Program-made: the position numbers and the translations under genes
In this document: positions 1 to 12,745 of the stretch, one piece after another
Position numbering within the stretch: the stretch's first letter is position 1
How the letters are laid out: each line of letters opens with the position of its first letter
The notes under the pieces: model-generated
What the model saw: the letters and a program-made list of their open reading frames with translations, nothing else
What the model was told of the DNA's origin: nothing
The model's database searches: none
Source: Epinephelus fuscoguttatus
Lineage: Eukaryota; Chordata; Actinopteri; Perciformes; Serranidae
Assembly (NCBI RefSeq): GCF_011397635.1
Contig: NC_064771.1
Location: 15,563,379 to 15,627,378, forward strand
Length of the DNA stretch: 64,000 nt
Direction: 5' to 3'

Positions 1-1913
1 CAGAATCAGGTCATAATTCTCTGTGGGTTCATCACTACAAGTTGGTGACCCCTTTCACATTTCACACTGTCATTTGATCCATTGTTGAAACAGAAATGTT
101 CATTATAGCAGCTTTAAAATAATAGTTTAAAGGATGAAGTTGGTCATGACAGGTAGCCTGGATAACTTTGCATTTTGTCAGTTTATTTATACTGTGCTAT
201 ACTGTCACGTGCTGTATTTATTCATTGATTTAAAAAAAAGAAAAAAATCACATACTTGTGTGTGAATGTTAGTGTGTTTGTGCAGTGGCGTGTTCATATG
301 ATCATATGATAGAATTTCAGACCCCATGCTCAGCTAAAAGGGGAAAAGCAGCACCTTTACTGCCATCCACTTTGAATTATTCAGCTGTCTTTACCTACAG
401 TATCTCCGATCTCCAGGACGCGTGATGGGCCTCCTCAGCTCCTGTTTCCTCCCCAACACTAATTACATCTACATTTTGACAGCCCGCCTGTCTTCTAAGG
501 AGAACCATTATGAAGTGCTCTCTATTAGTATAATAGCAGAAGACGACGAACTGAAAGACTTTGGGGAACGGAAACACTTTCTTGATGCCTAATAAATGGC
601 ACTCTAACGTTCTAACCTAGTTTACCTGTCTGACCAACGGTGAATTTCCCTTCATGCAACTTCTATGATTATCTTCCTGTCTGGATTAACACCTTGAGGT
701 GTTGTACCTTTTAATTAGCGCTATTGTGATTTAATAAGTGACTACATTAAAGGGAACACTATTATTTATGTAGTCATTTTAGGTGTGACACTTGGCTGAA
801 ACACTTAATCTTTCTTGACACACTTAGGACACTAATTAAAACATCTTGTTCTACTTTTCGATGCTGGCGCCTGTGATGAACTACTTGTTACAGATCACAG
901 TTGGCACGGAAGACCTTCCCCTATATTGAGGACTTTATTTATAAACTATGCAGGGAGAAGAGACAGCTCCTGATGACCAGAGAGGTGCATCAGAGCAGCT
1001 TCAATAGAGAAAGCAGACTTTGAACCATAAATCACAGAAATTTGGAGGTGTCCACTGCAGACTTTTCTGACTATGTTAGCTCATGGTGTACGGAGGGAGA
1101 GTGGTGGTGTGTGTGTGTGAGGGGGGGGTCTGGGCATACTCACTCCAGGGTGCAATGGAAAATCCCATCCCATTCCATCCTGTCCTATGTATTCCCTGGC
1201 AGTGAGGTCATGTTGTCTACCTAACCACAGGCCTCGGGGACTGAGGCCTGATGACTGACTGAGTGATGCTATTTCACCGTGTGCGATCACTGGGTGGCAG
1301 TGTTGAGCCAGAAAGCTGGTGGAGGGAGTAACTGGGAGGAGGACTGGATTCTGGCTTTGTGCAAGTACAGTACAGTGTGTTTGGATTAACATGTAAACAA
1401 CCAACACACGGGATATGAAAACAAATCTATGACGTGTGTTTATTCAGATTTGCAGTTTTCCCCAGCCATCACCCTACTATCAGTTTCAGGTGTAAAGGCA
1501 GTCAGAGCACAGTGCACCCCACACACCCCAACTTTTTCTAACTGAGTGACCCTGTTGTTCCCTCGGGGCCCTGCAGGTGACTGAGAGCATTGTGCGTTGC
1601 TGCTGGATCCGAGGGACTTACCTGTCACCAGCTATAGCCCAAAGGACAAGCCCCTGTCTCTGCTTTGTTGCAGCGGTGACAGGGGGACAAGGGAATACTT
1701 CCAAGGGAACTTTGTTTCCGTGATCAGATGATGATGAAGTGACCTGGTCTGGATTCACATGTGTTGATGGCGGCTGTCAGCGCTTGTTTGATGGGTGGCT
1801 GTCCTTCAGAAGGGCCAGTGGATTGATTAGTGTTAGCAATGAGAGAGAGAGCTTGTGTGTAGAAAGTGCTCCATTTATTTGTTAGGGATGGACCATCAAT
1901 TGCTATATTGTGA
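1..1913. other. Intergenic DNA, no gene recognised
   Basis: Short open frames on both strands (60-108 codons) lack domains, splice context or composition expected of coding DNA. Nothing else was identified. Confidence 0.6.
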
Positions 1914-3905
1914 GGGCTGAACAATATATTGATATTATATTGATAAATAGGGCTGCAGCTATCAGTTATTTTCTGTAATTGATTATTCTTTTAATCCATT
2001 GATTGAGTAATCCAATATGAAATATTTTTGCTTCATTAAAGAGTAATAGTACTTACACGCAAGAGAAAATAAGACAGGTCTCTGAAATGAACAACTAATT
2101 TTTCCTTCTCAGAAAAATCCACTTTTTTACTGATTACATAGCGTACAAAAATTAGACTTCACATGCTATTTAAACCACCTGATTTTGGGGGGGTATTTTA
2201 AGTTTTACTCAAGAAAATAAACACATAAAATAAAATAATCAGCCAATTTGTGAAAGTCTAACCAGCGACCAGACTGTTTCAGGTATTTAAAAGGGAAATG
2301 TTGCTGATTTTCAAACAGCTTTGTGTCACTGCAGTGTGGGCAGTTTGTGCAGATGACTGGTATTTGGCTTCCCTCCATGCTGCCCAGAACTCCCCGCTCA
2401 TCCACTGGCAGGGTTTTCCGAGTTTCACGTCATCTGCTGACGAGCATGGAGCTCCAGGTGCTGGCAGCTCCGAGGGAGGCTAACATAAATGCTAACGTTA
2501 ATGTTAACATCTGTCAGGTCTGCTCTGTGGTCTGGATGCTTGCCGTTGAGATGCTGAAGTCCTGATGCTGTGCTGTTGTTGTAAGCTAGTTTGGTTTTAC
2601 AATAGACGCACTGTTTTGTTTCAGTCGAAACGATCCCAAACTGCGGACAGTTTCTGTCGTTTTCTCCAGCCTAGTCTCGTCTCTTTCCTCCTCGCTATTT
2701 TCTCTCGCTTCCATCATTTTGCAACCTACACTATCAAATCTGGTCTTCTATTATGAACAGGGTTGTCAAGAGATTGATAAAATTAATCTAATTGATTACA
2801 TTAAATTACACTAAATTAACCACATACATCAACTTTTGCTTAAAAAATTTCACTTCAAGTGAATTTTGGCAGATGTGTCGCAGTAAAGCTGCTGGATTTT
2901 GGACACAATTGTCCCCCTTGTCCTCTACCACCAAAACTGGTCTGCAGTCCATTGCAATCCATTTTGCAAGGGAGTTAGTTCGTTGGTCACAGGTAGACTT
3001 ATTCAGTTTGCTTCTCAATGCCTGGTTGAGCATGGCTTGATGAGGCTAACTGCTAGCGCTAGCATCAGAGGCTGTGCTAGCTCGTACCTCCAGGTTTGCT
3101 GCTAAATGCTTTGTGTTGAGGTGATATTTCAGGCTTGAAGTACTGCGATGGTATGAAAATTCCTTACTGCAGAAATTGCAGAGAACGGTGATCCTATCAA
3201 CAGTTCTGTCTGGCCGTTTTTTAAATGGAAACGTTCCATTCGAGGGCCAAGCAGCGTCATCTCGTCTGCCTCCATCATGTGACAGAGCCACTGTGGCCTT
3301 CAACGACGCACCGGGTCAAAGGGCACCACAAAACATGCTAAATTAATGTTAAATATTTAACGCATTTTTCTGATTAATTAATTGAAAATATAACGTAATT
3401 TTGACAGCCCTATTTACGAGCATTGATGTATGATTTTGAAGTGCATTCTGCATGTCACGTATCCACGGCATGAGCCCACTGTGCCATGCAAATAATAATC
3501 CATGTGAAATACAGTGCACCATATAAAGTTACATGCATTAAGCAAAGTTTCGATGCAAATCATTTGCATTGGTGATTTTCGGAAGTCAACTTTCTAAAGT
3601 TTTTGAGGAGTTGTTTCAGCCCTAATTGATATTGTGTTATAAGACAGGATATCATCTTTGATTTTGCATATCGTAATATTGTAAGTGTCTTGTCCTGGTT
3701 TTAAAGGCTGCATTATAATAAAGTGATGTAATTTTCTGTACCTACCAGACTGTTCTAGCTGTTATATTATTTGCCTTTACCCATCTAGTCATTACATCCA
3801 CTTTACTAATGATTATTTATCAAAAACCTAAGTATGTTAATATTTTGTGAAAGCACCAATACTCAACCCACAATACCGTTGCAATAACTATTACAAATTG
3901 TGATA
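1914..3905. mobile_element. Nested hAT-type DNA transposon fossils
   Basis: An outer AT-rich repeat (about 1914-3905, with fragments such as GGGCTGAACAATATATTGAT and CAATACCGTTGCAATA) is interrupted by an element running from TAGGGCTGCAGC (1948) to TTTCAGCCCTA (3624). That element is in turn interrupted by a third running from AGGGTTGTCAA (2759) to TTTTGACAGCCCT (3411). The inner two have terminal inverted repeats with the TAGGGCTG-type ends usual in fish hAT MITEs. The innermost carries a BED-finger transposase remnant. Exact target duplications are unclear. Confidence 0.65.
3046..3303 (-). pseudogene. hAT transposase remnant with BED zinc finger
   Basis: An 85-codon open frame on the minus strand contains CNFCSKEFSYHRSTSSLKYH and a following NTKH. 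This C-x2-C ... H-x4-H pattern is typical of the BED-type DNA-binding finger at the N-terminus of hAT transposases. The catalytic and dimerisation domains are absent. It lies inside the innermost hAT of the 1.9-3.9 kb nest. It is a decayed, non-functional fragment. Confidence 0.6.
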
Positions 3906-5985
3906 GCTGATGTTCTCTGCATCTCCCTGCCTCAGTCGTGAGTGTGAATGTGCAGTTTATATATTTTTAAAATGCTCAGAATGTTTGTTCCATATGTCCA
4001 TGTCTTTATCCATCTCAAGTCCTGACCCTTTGCACACTTTCAGTAAACCTCTCTGTCTTGGTTGTTCTGGAGTGGAGACATGCCCCGCTCTCCTTAATGG
4101 CCCTTTGTTCAACCTGCAGGCTCACAGGTCAGGGGGTCAACTGCACCTGAGGCCGATTCCCACATACAAAAGCTCTGTGTTTACTGGCACCAGGCCACCA
4201 CTTTCCTGTCTGCTGCGAGGGGGGGACAGAAACACATAGGACAACATGATGGAGTAGCTACAGATAGAAAATATGATAGAACTGGTTGTTTTAAGTGTTT
4301 TTGTGTCCGTATGCCTGCGCATTTGTGTGTTTGTTAATATCATGACATAAAGAATTACCCCCGTGTTTTACAAGCAAGTGTTGGAAGTAGTCGTTAAGTC
4401 GTTAAGTTCTTATTAGGTTAGCTTAAGGGATGAAGAATACAACCAATGCTCGAAATTTTTCCATATTAGCAACCTGAGCTCACAGGAAATTTAGAAAGAA
4501 AGGCCCACTTTTTCATTTGATATATACAAAAATAAGTGGACTGTGTGGGCTCGACCAGGGTGGCATGTTACAGTAAAGAAAGTGAAACCATGTCCAAAAC
4601 CTCACCATAACCTCAACCACCCAAACCAAATTAAATCTAACTTCAGCCCCAGACATCTAAATCAAAACTGAAGAGGCGGAGCAGGAGTTTCAAAACTAAT
4701 TAAAATGATAAAAATTTGCATTGATGTTACAGCTATTTTTAAAGGAAATGTAGTACACTGAGCACCAACACATCCAAGAAATGATCCCGCGCAGTCTCAT
4801 TAACATCTGCGGCTGTCAGAACGATAGACAAAGAATGTGGCGCTTCAACGGTAATGGTAAGTATCAATACTTCCCACTGCGTCCAACACAAATATCATGT
4901 AATGCTCTCTAACCCTGAGCATGGAAATCAACCAGGAAGCAAAGCCTCAGCAATTCCCCGTACTTCCTGCATCAGAGACGGCCATTCCCAGCTCCTCTGG
5001 CACCGAGTCAAGGACAGCAGATGGGAATCTTTAAGCTGCCACACATCCGCCCACGGACGGGAGCAGAAGGGGGCTGCACTGGCCAGATTGAACTCTGAGA
5101 TGGAATAAAAGAAACTGTTGGGTGCTGCGTGGGACTGGGTGGGGTCGTCGGAGGGGTGTGGAGGGGGGATCCTACCTGTCAGAACATGAGTGGAACAGGT
5201 GAACCCCCCGTCCCCAAGGCCCTGCTCTCATTTGCTTGCACACAGACAGACACACACACGCACACACATCGGCCAGCCCCCTCCACCTGTCACTTGGATT
5301 GGGAACCAGCAGGGTGCCTGTCTCCACCCATCCTACCCTCTTTCACCCACTTCATCTCTGTCACACCCCCTCTTTTTGTCCCATCCCATTAGCTTGGGGC
5401 TACCTGTACTGCATCTCTGTCTCTGCCACCCTTTTAATTTTTCTGCATTAAGCTGTTTCTGAGTCATTTTTAATATAGTTGTGTAAATGATTTTGGCCTT
5501 TAAAAGTCTACACATTTTCAGAAGAAAAGATGGTCACTTTCATTTTCATTAAAAAAAAAAAAAAAGTAAAAATGATGCTATAATACTTTAGATACACTTC
5601 AGGCTCATGAAATTCTAAACATTTGTTGTATAAAAGTGGTGTCTGTTCACTTCAGTCGTTAAGTATTGTATTCTGCTTTTGGTTTGTTTAGAGCGAATGA
5701 GAAGAAATACGTAGTTAGGTTGCGTGAGCAGTGACATCATCAGTGTTTGAGACAAAGAAAAGAAACACGAACATTAAAAGAACAATTTTTAAAAAAGCAA
5801 CACAGTTCATACTCCTTCATTTTTAGTGAACTGTGGGGAACTGCAGCATGAAACACCCTAACTAAGCACCAAAGATGGGACTAAAATGAAGAAGACTTTT
5901 TGCCATAACAGTCAATGCGAAGGATGACGATATGTGATCACTACACAGCTCTGCATGGTAGCAACATGTCTCAGGGGATGGTGGT
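3906..5985. other. Intergenic DNA, no gene recognised
   Basis: Includes a short (CA) stretch near 5252-5270 and an A run near 5550-5565. No supported coding frame and no certain transposon. Confidence 0.55.
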
Positions 5986-5989
5986 CACT

Positions 5990-6510
5990 CACTTTGACCA
6001 CCACTTTAGTCTAGACTAAATATCTCAACAACTATTGGATGGATTGGCCGTGAAATTGCGTGTAGACATTCATGCCACCATCAGGATGAATTTTAATAAC
6101 CATGGTCATCACTTTATACCTAGTGCCATCATCAGGTCAACATTTTAAATTGTCCAGAATCACTGTCAAAATCCTGCTAATAGTCCATAAAGCACTTTAA
6201 TGGTTTGGGTCCTCATCAGGCAGAGGTTTCCTAGATGTATCCAGAATTAGATCCAGTTCCAGTGAGGGTGCCTTTAGTTACTGTGGTCCTGCTTTCTGGA
6301 AAAAGCTGTTAACCTCGGCTGTCTGTGTTTATTGTGATTAGCAAATATTACAATAATGAACTAAACTGAGATGGATACAGTGGTTAACATTATATATGCT
6401 TATCATCAGCATATTAGCATTGTCATCGTGAGCATGTTAGCATGCTGATGTTATTTAGCTCAAAGCACTCCAAGTACAGCCTCACAGAGACGTTAGCATG
6501 GATGTAGATT
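5990..6510. repeat. Interspersed fish repeat fragments
   Basis: The segments TATCTCAACAACTATTGGAT (6021) and GTGAGCATGTTAGCATGCTG (from about 6428), followed by CTCAAAGCAC ... CCTCACAGAGACGTTAGC, match by memory a repeat common in percomorph genomes. The middle part (about 6160-6390) differs and may be another insertion. A short related piece is near 19948 (GTCAGCATGCTAACATG). Confidence 0.5.
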
Positions 6511-6942
6511 CTTTACCTCTGACTCCAGTCTATTATCATCCGCTGCATTCCTGCAGTTGCAAGAAATAAACTTAAACTTATGGAAATCTATTCATTCCGT
6601 TTTTGAAAAATAGAAAAAAGACCTGTTCAAATGTTTACTCTGCAAACAAGCGGAATAATTGTGTTTTCATTTGGGCTGATCAAACTTGAGTCAGAGATGG
6701 GGCTGTTTTTGTTGGATGCTGAGTGTGTTGATCTGAAAACTGGACCTTATGCCTGCCTTATATCAAATCCATTGTAATTATCGTCGTTATCACGAGTGCT
6801 GTGGGCATGATTCTCCTGCCTTCCTAAAAAAGAAAAAAAAAAAGATTATTATCTTTAATATTAATTGTATCTACCACAGCAAGAACAAGAGCTAATAAAA
6901 TTTCAACACAAATACACAACTGAATTTACAAACAATAATAAA

Positions 6943-7534
6943 TAGGGATGCACAATATTGGAATTTTTGCCAATATCTAACAACTCATTTGGCTGATAAC
7001 TGACACCAATTTATCCATTTACTATGAAAAATTATACAACTTTCTTCCCTGAATCCTCTGACTTAATAAACCTCTTTACCTGTATGCTTGCACCAATAAG
7101 GTTTAGCTTTAATTTTTACATGTATTTTTATTTATGTAGGCGTATTCATAATACCCTGTTATCTTTGGTTAATGGCCCTTTCATCGTCATTTACAAGAAT
7201 GCCAGGGTTAACTGTTCTGCGTCGTTGCTGTGGTGGTTTATAAGCACAGTAGGAGGTGACTGTGAAAGGGTTGCACTTATTTATTTTAACATCTGTTTTA
7301 ATTTTTGTCACTTATATTCTTTATACATACTTGTGTATTATTCAGATATGATGTGTTGTTACCTGTGCTGTATCATTTACCCGATTATACATGGTGACTT
7401 TGTCAATTGAAAAAAAAAAAGTTAGTTAGTTTGTCATATCTGCAGAAATCGGCATCTTGACCAATTCCGATTTTTCATTTTAAAGCCAATATTGGCCGAT
7501 ACAGACGACATACTGATATTATTGTGCATCCCTA
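6943..7534. mobile_element. hAT-like MITE with perfect terminal inverted repeats
   Basis: Starts TAGGGATGCACAATA and ends in its exact reverse complement region TATTGTGCATCCCTA. The 592-bp element also repeats CCAATATTGG-like subterminal motifs (CAATATTGG near the left end, CCAATATTGGCCGATAC near the right). A 128-codon frame inside (7024-7410) is AT-rich and matches no transposase. It is non-autonomous. Confidence 0.75.
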
Positions 7535-10500
7535 ATGAAAAATCAGATTTGCAAATTTAGTCTCCTTATTTTTTCTTTCTTTTTTTTGTTCTTCATACTG
7601 TACCCTGGATGGCTTTGCCGTTTCAATATCTCTTACTCTAATACTCCCTAAACACACTCCACTGCACCATACCCATAAATGCTTTAGCATGTTCTGACTG
7701 TGACCCATTAGATGGACTAGAGGTGATACCCCCACTACAGACCGACTGTTTGGTTTTCGATCTTTGGATTATTTTTGTCTCTTTTTTATTTTAATGTTTG
7801 AAAAACAAAAACAACCCTTGAGAGGCGCCCTATGGGGCCACCTATGTCGCCTTTAGGAAGATCCGCCTCTGATTATCACAGTTATCAAGTATACTGCTTT
7901 TCACTACACTGAAAACAGCACATACACAGTATTAGAAAGTCAGGCTGGTTTAAAATTCCCACCAAACTTTGTTAAATTCAAGGAAATTAAAGTGGTGACT
8001 CCCTCCTCTTCCTTAACAGTAGTGTTCATGGTACCTTCCAGTCAACACTTAACCCCCAGCTGCTACAGTGAGGCTCTGCTGCCAACATTAGATGACTGTG
8101 GTTATACAGCGCAGCCTCTAGGTGTGAATTTATGTAACCATGTCAATGTGTAGCAGTTAGGAAGGAGCAAGCATGCTTGGTTAAGTTTCACTAAATAAAT
8201 ACTGGTTGAAATAATAAATAATGTTTTGGTGTATAGATGACAGGCAGTGAGTCACCCTGCACAGCATGGTCTGACTCACCTCAACAGCGCCAAGTCGCAG
8301 ACAGCTGCTGAAACCTGTTATGATGAGTACAGAGACAGAGAGTGTTAGCTGCACGCAAAGTCCTCATTGTAAACGGTTTAACTTGCAAATACAGTATGCA
8401 GAGTTTGAGCCGAGTTTCTTATCCTGTAGATCTAAGAAGGATACTGCCTCTGCACTCATTTGACATGGTGGCTCAAAAGCTTTGTGGGAATGGCAGTGTT
8501 CATGCATGTTAACGTTATGATAATGCCTGTGTGTGCTGAGCAGCTACCTGAGGGGCTTGCTGTTTTACATGGCCTTTTAAAAGTTTCTGTGGGATTAAAA
8601 GAGGTTAGACGCACACAACACACTGCTATTTCCCTTAGGCAAGAGAGGAACCTTTCCACTCTCTGCTCACACTCCACGCTAGTCACGCAAGCCCCATGAG
8701 AGATAGGTGCACACACACACACACACAGTCACAGGAAAACACGCAGACGAAAACCTTAAAAAAAAAATGAGTCAGAGGAGCAACTGTGGACGAAAATTTG
8801 TATGTTGTGTAAGACTGTGTGTGTGGGTTATGTGGTGACTTGTACATTGTGGCCCTTATTTTTGTATTCGCAAGCATCTCTGTTGTTTTTAACTTGGAGA
8901 ACCTGTGAAAACTTTGTGGTATTAATGTTAAGTCTATATTTGCATTACATAAACAATGCAGTGTTGGCACTATGATCAGTTAACACGGCTACTGGAAATA
9001 CATAAATGCAAAACAGCAGCAAAGTAACAATGGCCTGTCACTACTGTGATTCTACTTTGGTTATTTAGTGCAGTGTGTGTGTTAGCACGCAGCATAGTTT
9101 CAGTGAGAAAACAAGAGAGGAGGGCCTATTCAAGCAGGATGCATGCTTCAGAACAGGCTGCAGGGCATCGCTGAATGACTGATAGGAGAGACCTTTAAAA
9201 CAAAGCTCCTGACATACATGTACATGGACACACACACGCACAGCGCTCTACACACACAATCCAAAATGAATAGAAGCAAAATCTCTCACAAATCCCTGCC
9301 CTGTCTGTCTCCTCATCTTGTAATGACAATTTTTTCGTTCACGACACACACAATCTACTGTAGCAACTATAATTCAAGCCGATCACTCAGAGACAAAAGC
9401 TCTCAGGCTTTGTCTTTCATTGACGTATCCACCCACTGACGTACAGCAACGAACCAAGTGGCAACTGCCAGAGCCGGCGACGGGTGCTTTTCAACCTGTC
9501 ATGGACTTTTGTCTGTGTGTATGTGTTTTCTGCATGCACATAGCCAGACACTGAGTAGGAAGTTGGGTGGAGGTCAGGCACTGTCTTATTTAAGTCCCAA
9601 TGTCCTTGGTTGCAGATCTTAATTTCAGTTGCCAGGTGTGGGGTTTAGACCCTCTGAATTCCAGAGCTGCATAAATGCTCTCAGATGCTCTGGGGGTTAA
9701 AATGTACAGGGGTTAGGTGTGCTGCATGGGGTCTTGCACCCGGGGTGGTGTGCATCTGTGGGAGAGCAAGACGGAGAGAAAGAGGCAGAGAAAGCAGAAC
9801 CCAGACAGCCAGTCTGTACGTGAGAGAACTTCTGAGTCGTTCCTCGTGTGATCAGTGGCATTGAGGGTTGGAGACTTTTGTGGCACTGGCAGGGATTTTG
9901 AATTATAACGGCCACAAAATGTCACCGCCACTCAAACCACATGGTGTGGTAGATGCACATTAGGGCCTCATAAGTCTCAAGCATGGCAGCTTTACTGTAA
10001 CTCTTTGTGCTCGCTGTTCCTGGAAGTCCCACACAATGTGTCCAATGCTATTCCATGTCAAAGGACAATTAGGCAGCTCTGAACTTTAACATATTTGCTC
10101 ACAGTGGTCAGGACATTCGGTGCATGATAATCCAAAAGTGCCAGAGAGAGCATGACTTCACTCTTCTCCCTTTTAATCTGTTTAGAAAATCCAAAATGGC
10201 CGGCCCGGCGCTGCAACTGCAGAGCTGCTCAGTTCATATACAGTGTGCAGGAAGTGATTAACAGTAAAAAGATCAAAGGCGGTGGACAGGATAAACATTC
10301 TTCCCTGGGACCCTACTCCTCCGGGGTATACAGCACCACTTCCTCTTTTTACAGACTGACTGCTGCCTCCACCGCCACAGCACAGCACACACATTGTCAC
10401 CACATGAGGGAATGACCCACAATGTGTGTGTGTAGCAGACAGAGAGAGATATAGAGATACAGAGGGGGATAGATTGGGTGATGTGTTTATGTGTTGTGGG

Positions 10501-10840
10501 GGTGTGTGTGAGACTCTTGAGAGCTGAGGTAACATCCAAGCTGCACTTAGAGTTTGAAAATTATTATGTTGTTCAGGCGAGTCCAAAGGCTTGGCTTATG
10601 CTAATTTCCCACATGATGCTCTCGCTGGTGCACAGCTGTTGCGCTAAAGCACTGCTATTGGGAGTTGATTATGTGACCTGACCAGCTGCGGGTGTTGCAG
10701 AGGAGAGTAAAGGCAGGAAGGGAAGGAAACCCTCTCTGATGTCAGCAGTGTTGGATATGCAATGCAAATTTGAACCAAAGCTGTTACTATGCAGAGCATT
10801 TTTGCTGCATGTGTGAATTGAGGAAGGACCAGAGGGGGTA

Positions 10841-10842
<2 letters not shown>
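7535..10842. other. Intergenic DNA, no gene recognised
   Basis: Contains a CA run at about 8711-8728 and several other short CA/GT tracts. No supported gene, RNA or complete transposon. Confidence 0.55.

Positions 10843-10900
<58 letters not shown>
10843..10900. repeat. (GT)n microsatellite
   Basis: About 29 uninterrupted GT units. The minus-strand open frame that crosses it (poly His-Thr) is an artefact of the repeat. Confidence 0.97.
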
Positions 10901-10904
<4 letters not shown>

Positions 10905-11019
10905 ATGTTTCTGTCATGCATATGTGGAAAAAAACAAAACAAACATAACCCCTAAACACTAAACATAATCCCTATTAAATGTTCAGTGTGTCAGATTTAG
11001 GGGGATATATATTCGGTGC

Positions 11020-11200
11020 CTGAGCAAGGCACCGAACCCCCCATCCGCTCGGAGCGCCTGTCATGGGCAGCCCACTCTGACATCTCTCCACTTAGTGCAT
11101 GTATAGGTCCAGTTTGTGCATGTGTGTGTTCTGACCTGTGTGTAATTGACAAACAGAGTGAAAAATTGAATTTCCCCTCTGGGATTAATAAAGTATAAAA
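11020..11200 (+). mobile_element. Retroelement 3' fragment
   Basis: Begins near TGCCTGAGCAAGGCACCGAA and ends with AATTTCCCCTCTGGGATTAA then TAAAGTATAAA. The ending AATTTCCCC...GGGATTAATAAAGT is a familiar 3' terminus of fish non-LTR/SINE elements. It lies within the MITE starting at 10978 and so inserted later. Confidence 0.5.
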
Positions 11201-11370
11201 TATATAAAATAAGACGTATCTACATAAAATATATCTACATAAAGAGCGGGTCCTCGTCCACAGTGTCCACCATGTTGAACTGCCATATTTCTACAGTAAC
11301 CCAGAATGGACAAACCAAAAATAGGGCCATTCACGTTTCCATGTTTTTGCGTCAGCCATTGTAGTTAGCA

Positions 11371-12257
11371 TAGGGTGACCATATTTTGATTTCCAAAAAA
11401 GAGGACACTCGGCTGGCCACGACATAGCCTACTTAGATGATACTCGCAGTTTACTCAAAGATGCCTTATAATTTTAATATATTTAAAATTTATATGTATG
11501 GATGTATGGATAGAAAATTAGGTTATATTACAAAATAATATCTCTCGGGGACACATACACACACTAGAGTGTGGTGATCCGAGCCCGATGGTACCCGGCG
11601 GGTTGGCCGGGTTTGGTCAAAAATGTAGCTATAAATTGTATTCGGGCTCGGGTCGGATTCGGTCAGCTTTCAGTGAAAATGTAGTGTAAAAATAAATAAA
11701 ATCCTATTGTCTGTCCTGTTTATTGCTTGGGCGCTGTTATTTACGTGACAACACCTGAACATAACACACACAGACACACATTGGCTGTTTGTTTCTACCT
11801 CTCCCCTCTCTGGAAGTCTTGGACCTCCAGCTGCCCGCCTCCACCTTGATTAAACGCTGAAAATAAAATAAAAGAGGGAGACAGGTTTTTCCTATTTTAT
11901 CTTATTTTGTTTTATTTCTCCCTCTCCTCTCGCTGGAAGCGTCGGGCCTCCCACCTCCCGTCTCAAACACGAGGTCTCCCTCTCCGCAGCTGAGCACCCA
12001 CGGCGCACGCCCGGCCTGTTAAATAGCCTGTAACCACTGTGTGACACAAACTCAGTGCTTTGGTCATTAAATAATGTCAGGCTCGGTTTGGGTTCAGACA
12101 GAAATATGCTGCCCGTGCCGCACTCTAACACACACACAGACACACAAACACACGGAAAACCGGACATTATCATCAGTTTATAAACACTCCCCGGACGCCC
12201 CGGATGGGACATGAAAAGTGGACATGTCCGGGCAAAAGAGGACGTTTGGTCAGCCTA
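11371..12257. mobile_element. hAT element with 8-bp target-site duplication
   Basis: The 887-bp insert starts TAGGGTGACCA and ends TGGTCAGCCTA; these are inverted repeats with one mismatch in 11. It is flanked on both sides by AGTTAGCA (11363-11370 and 12258-12265), the 8-bp duplication expected of hAT transposition. The uninterrupted target, GTAGTTAGCAGCCCCTC, is present in the related MITE copy near 62886, which confirms the insertion. No transposase was seen. Confidence 0.85.
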
Positions 12258-12745
12258 AGTTAGCAGCCCCTCCGTGATGACCTGAACAGCATCAGAAAAA
12301 CACTGATTTTTAACATGAAACTGCTTTATGCAGTGTTTTTACCAGTTTAAGTCACAAAGTCCATTTTTTTGATAAGGGGATAAGGTGAGATAAGATAAGG
12401 ATAAGGTGACCTCTGTGCATAATTCGGCTCCCCATAAAAACCTCCTGAATGTCTGGATCTTAAGTTATCAGAGATAAAAGGTGAGCACACACTAGCAAGT
12501 GCTGATTTTTAATGTGAAACTGCTCTATTCAGTGTTTTTACCAGTTTTAATCACCTGGTCTGCTTGTGTTTGAGACAAAGAGACCTCTGCGGATAATTAG
12601 GCTCCCGGTAAAAACTTCCTGAACAATGAACAGTTAAGGAATTCTAACCAGGATCTCACACTTAGCGTATGGGAAAAGCTCAGCTGGTTGCAATCTGCAG
12701 TCTTCACTGCTAGATGCCACTAATTTCTACCCACTACTCCTTTAA

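Larger units (their letters stand above)
10978..12745. mobile_element. Large inverted-repeat MITE, interrupted by younger insertions
   Basis: Left end AAATGTTCAGTGTGTCAGAT and right end CTACTCCTTTAAAT fit the inverted ends of a percomorph MITE whose consensus, as I recall it, starts AAAGGTCCAGTGTGTAGGAT. The body matches a second copy at 62233-63642 (shared: CCCAGAATGGACAAACCAAA, GTAGTTAGCAGCCCCTC, GGAATTCTAACCAGGA, GCTAGATGCCACT). Inserted into it are a retroelement tail (about 11020-11200) and a hAT (11371-12257). An internal duplication is seen at about 12300-12420 versus 12500-12610. Confidence 0.7.

Noticed and set aside
7024..7410. 128-codon open frame on the + strand
   Set aside because: It lies within a MITE, is rich in Phe/Tyr/Ile/Cys from AT-rich DNA, and matches no transposase or host protein that I know.
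10669..10959. 96-codon frame with a long His-Thr repeat
   Set aside because: The repeat is the translation of the GT microsatellite at 10843-10900.
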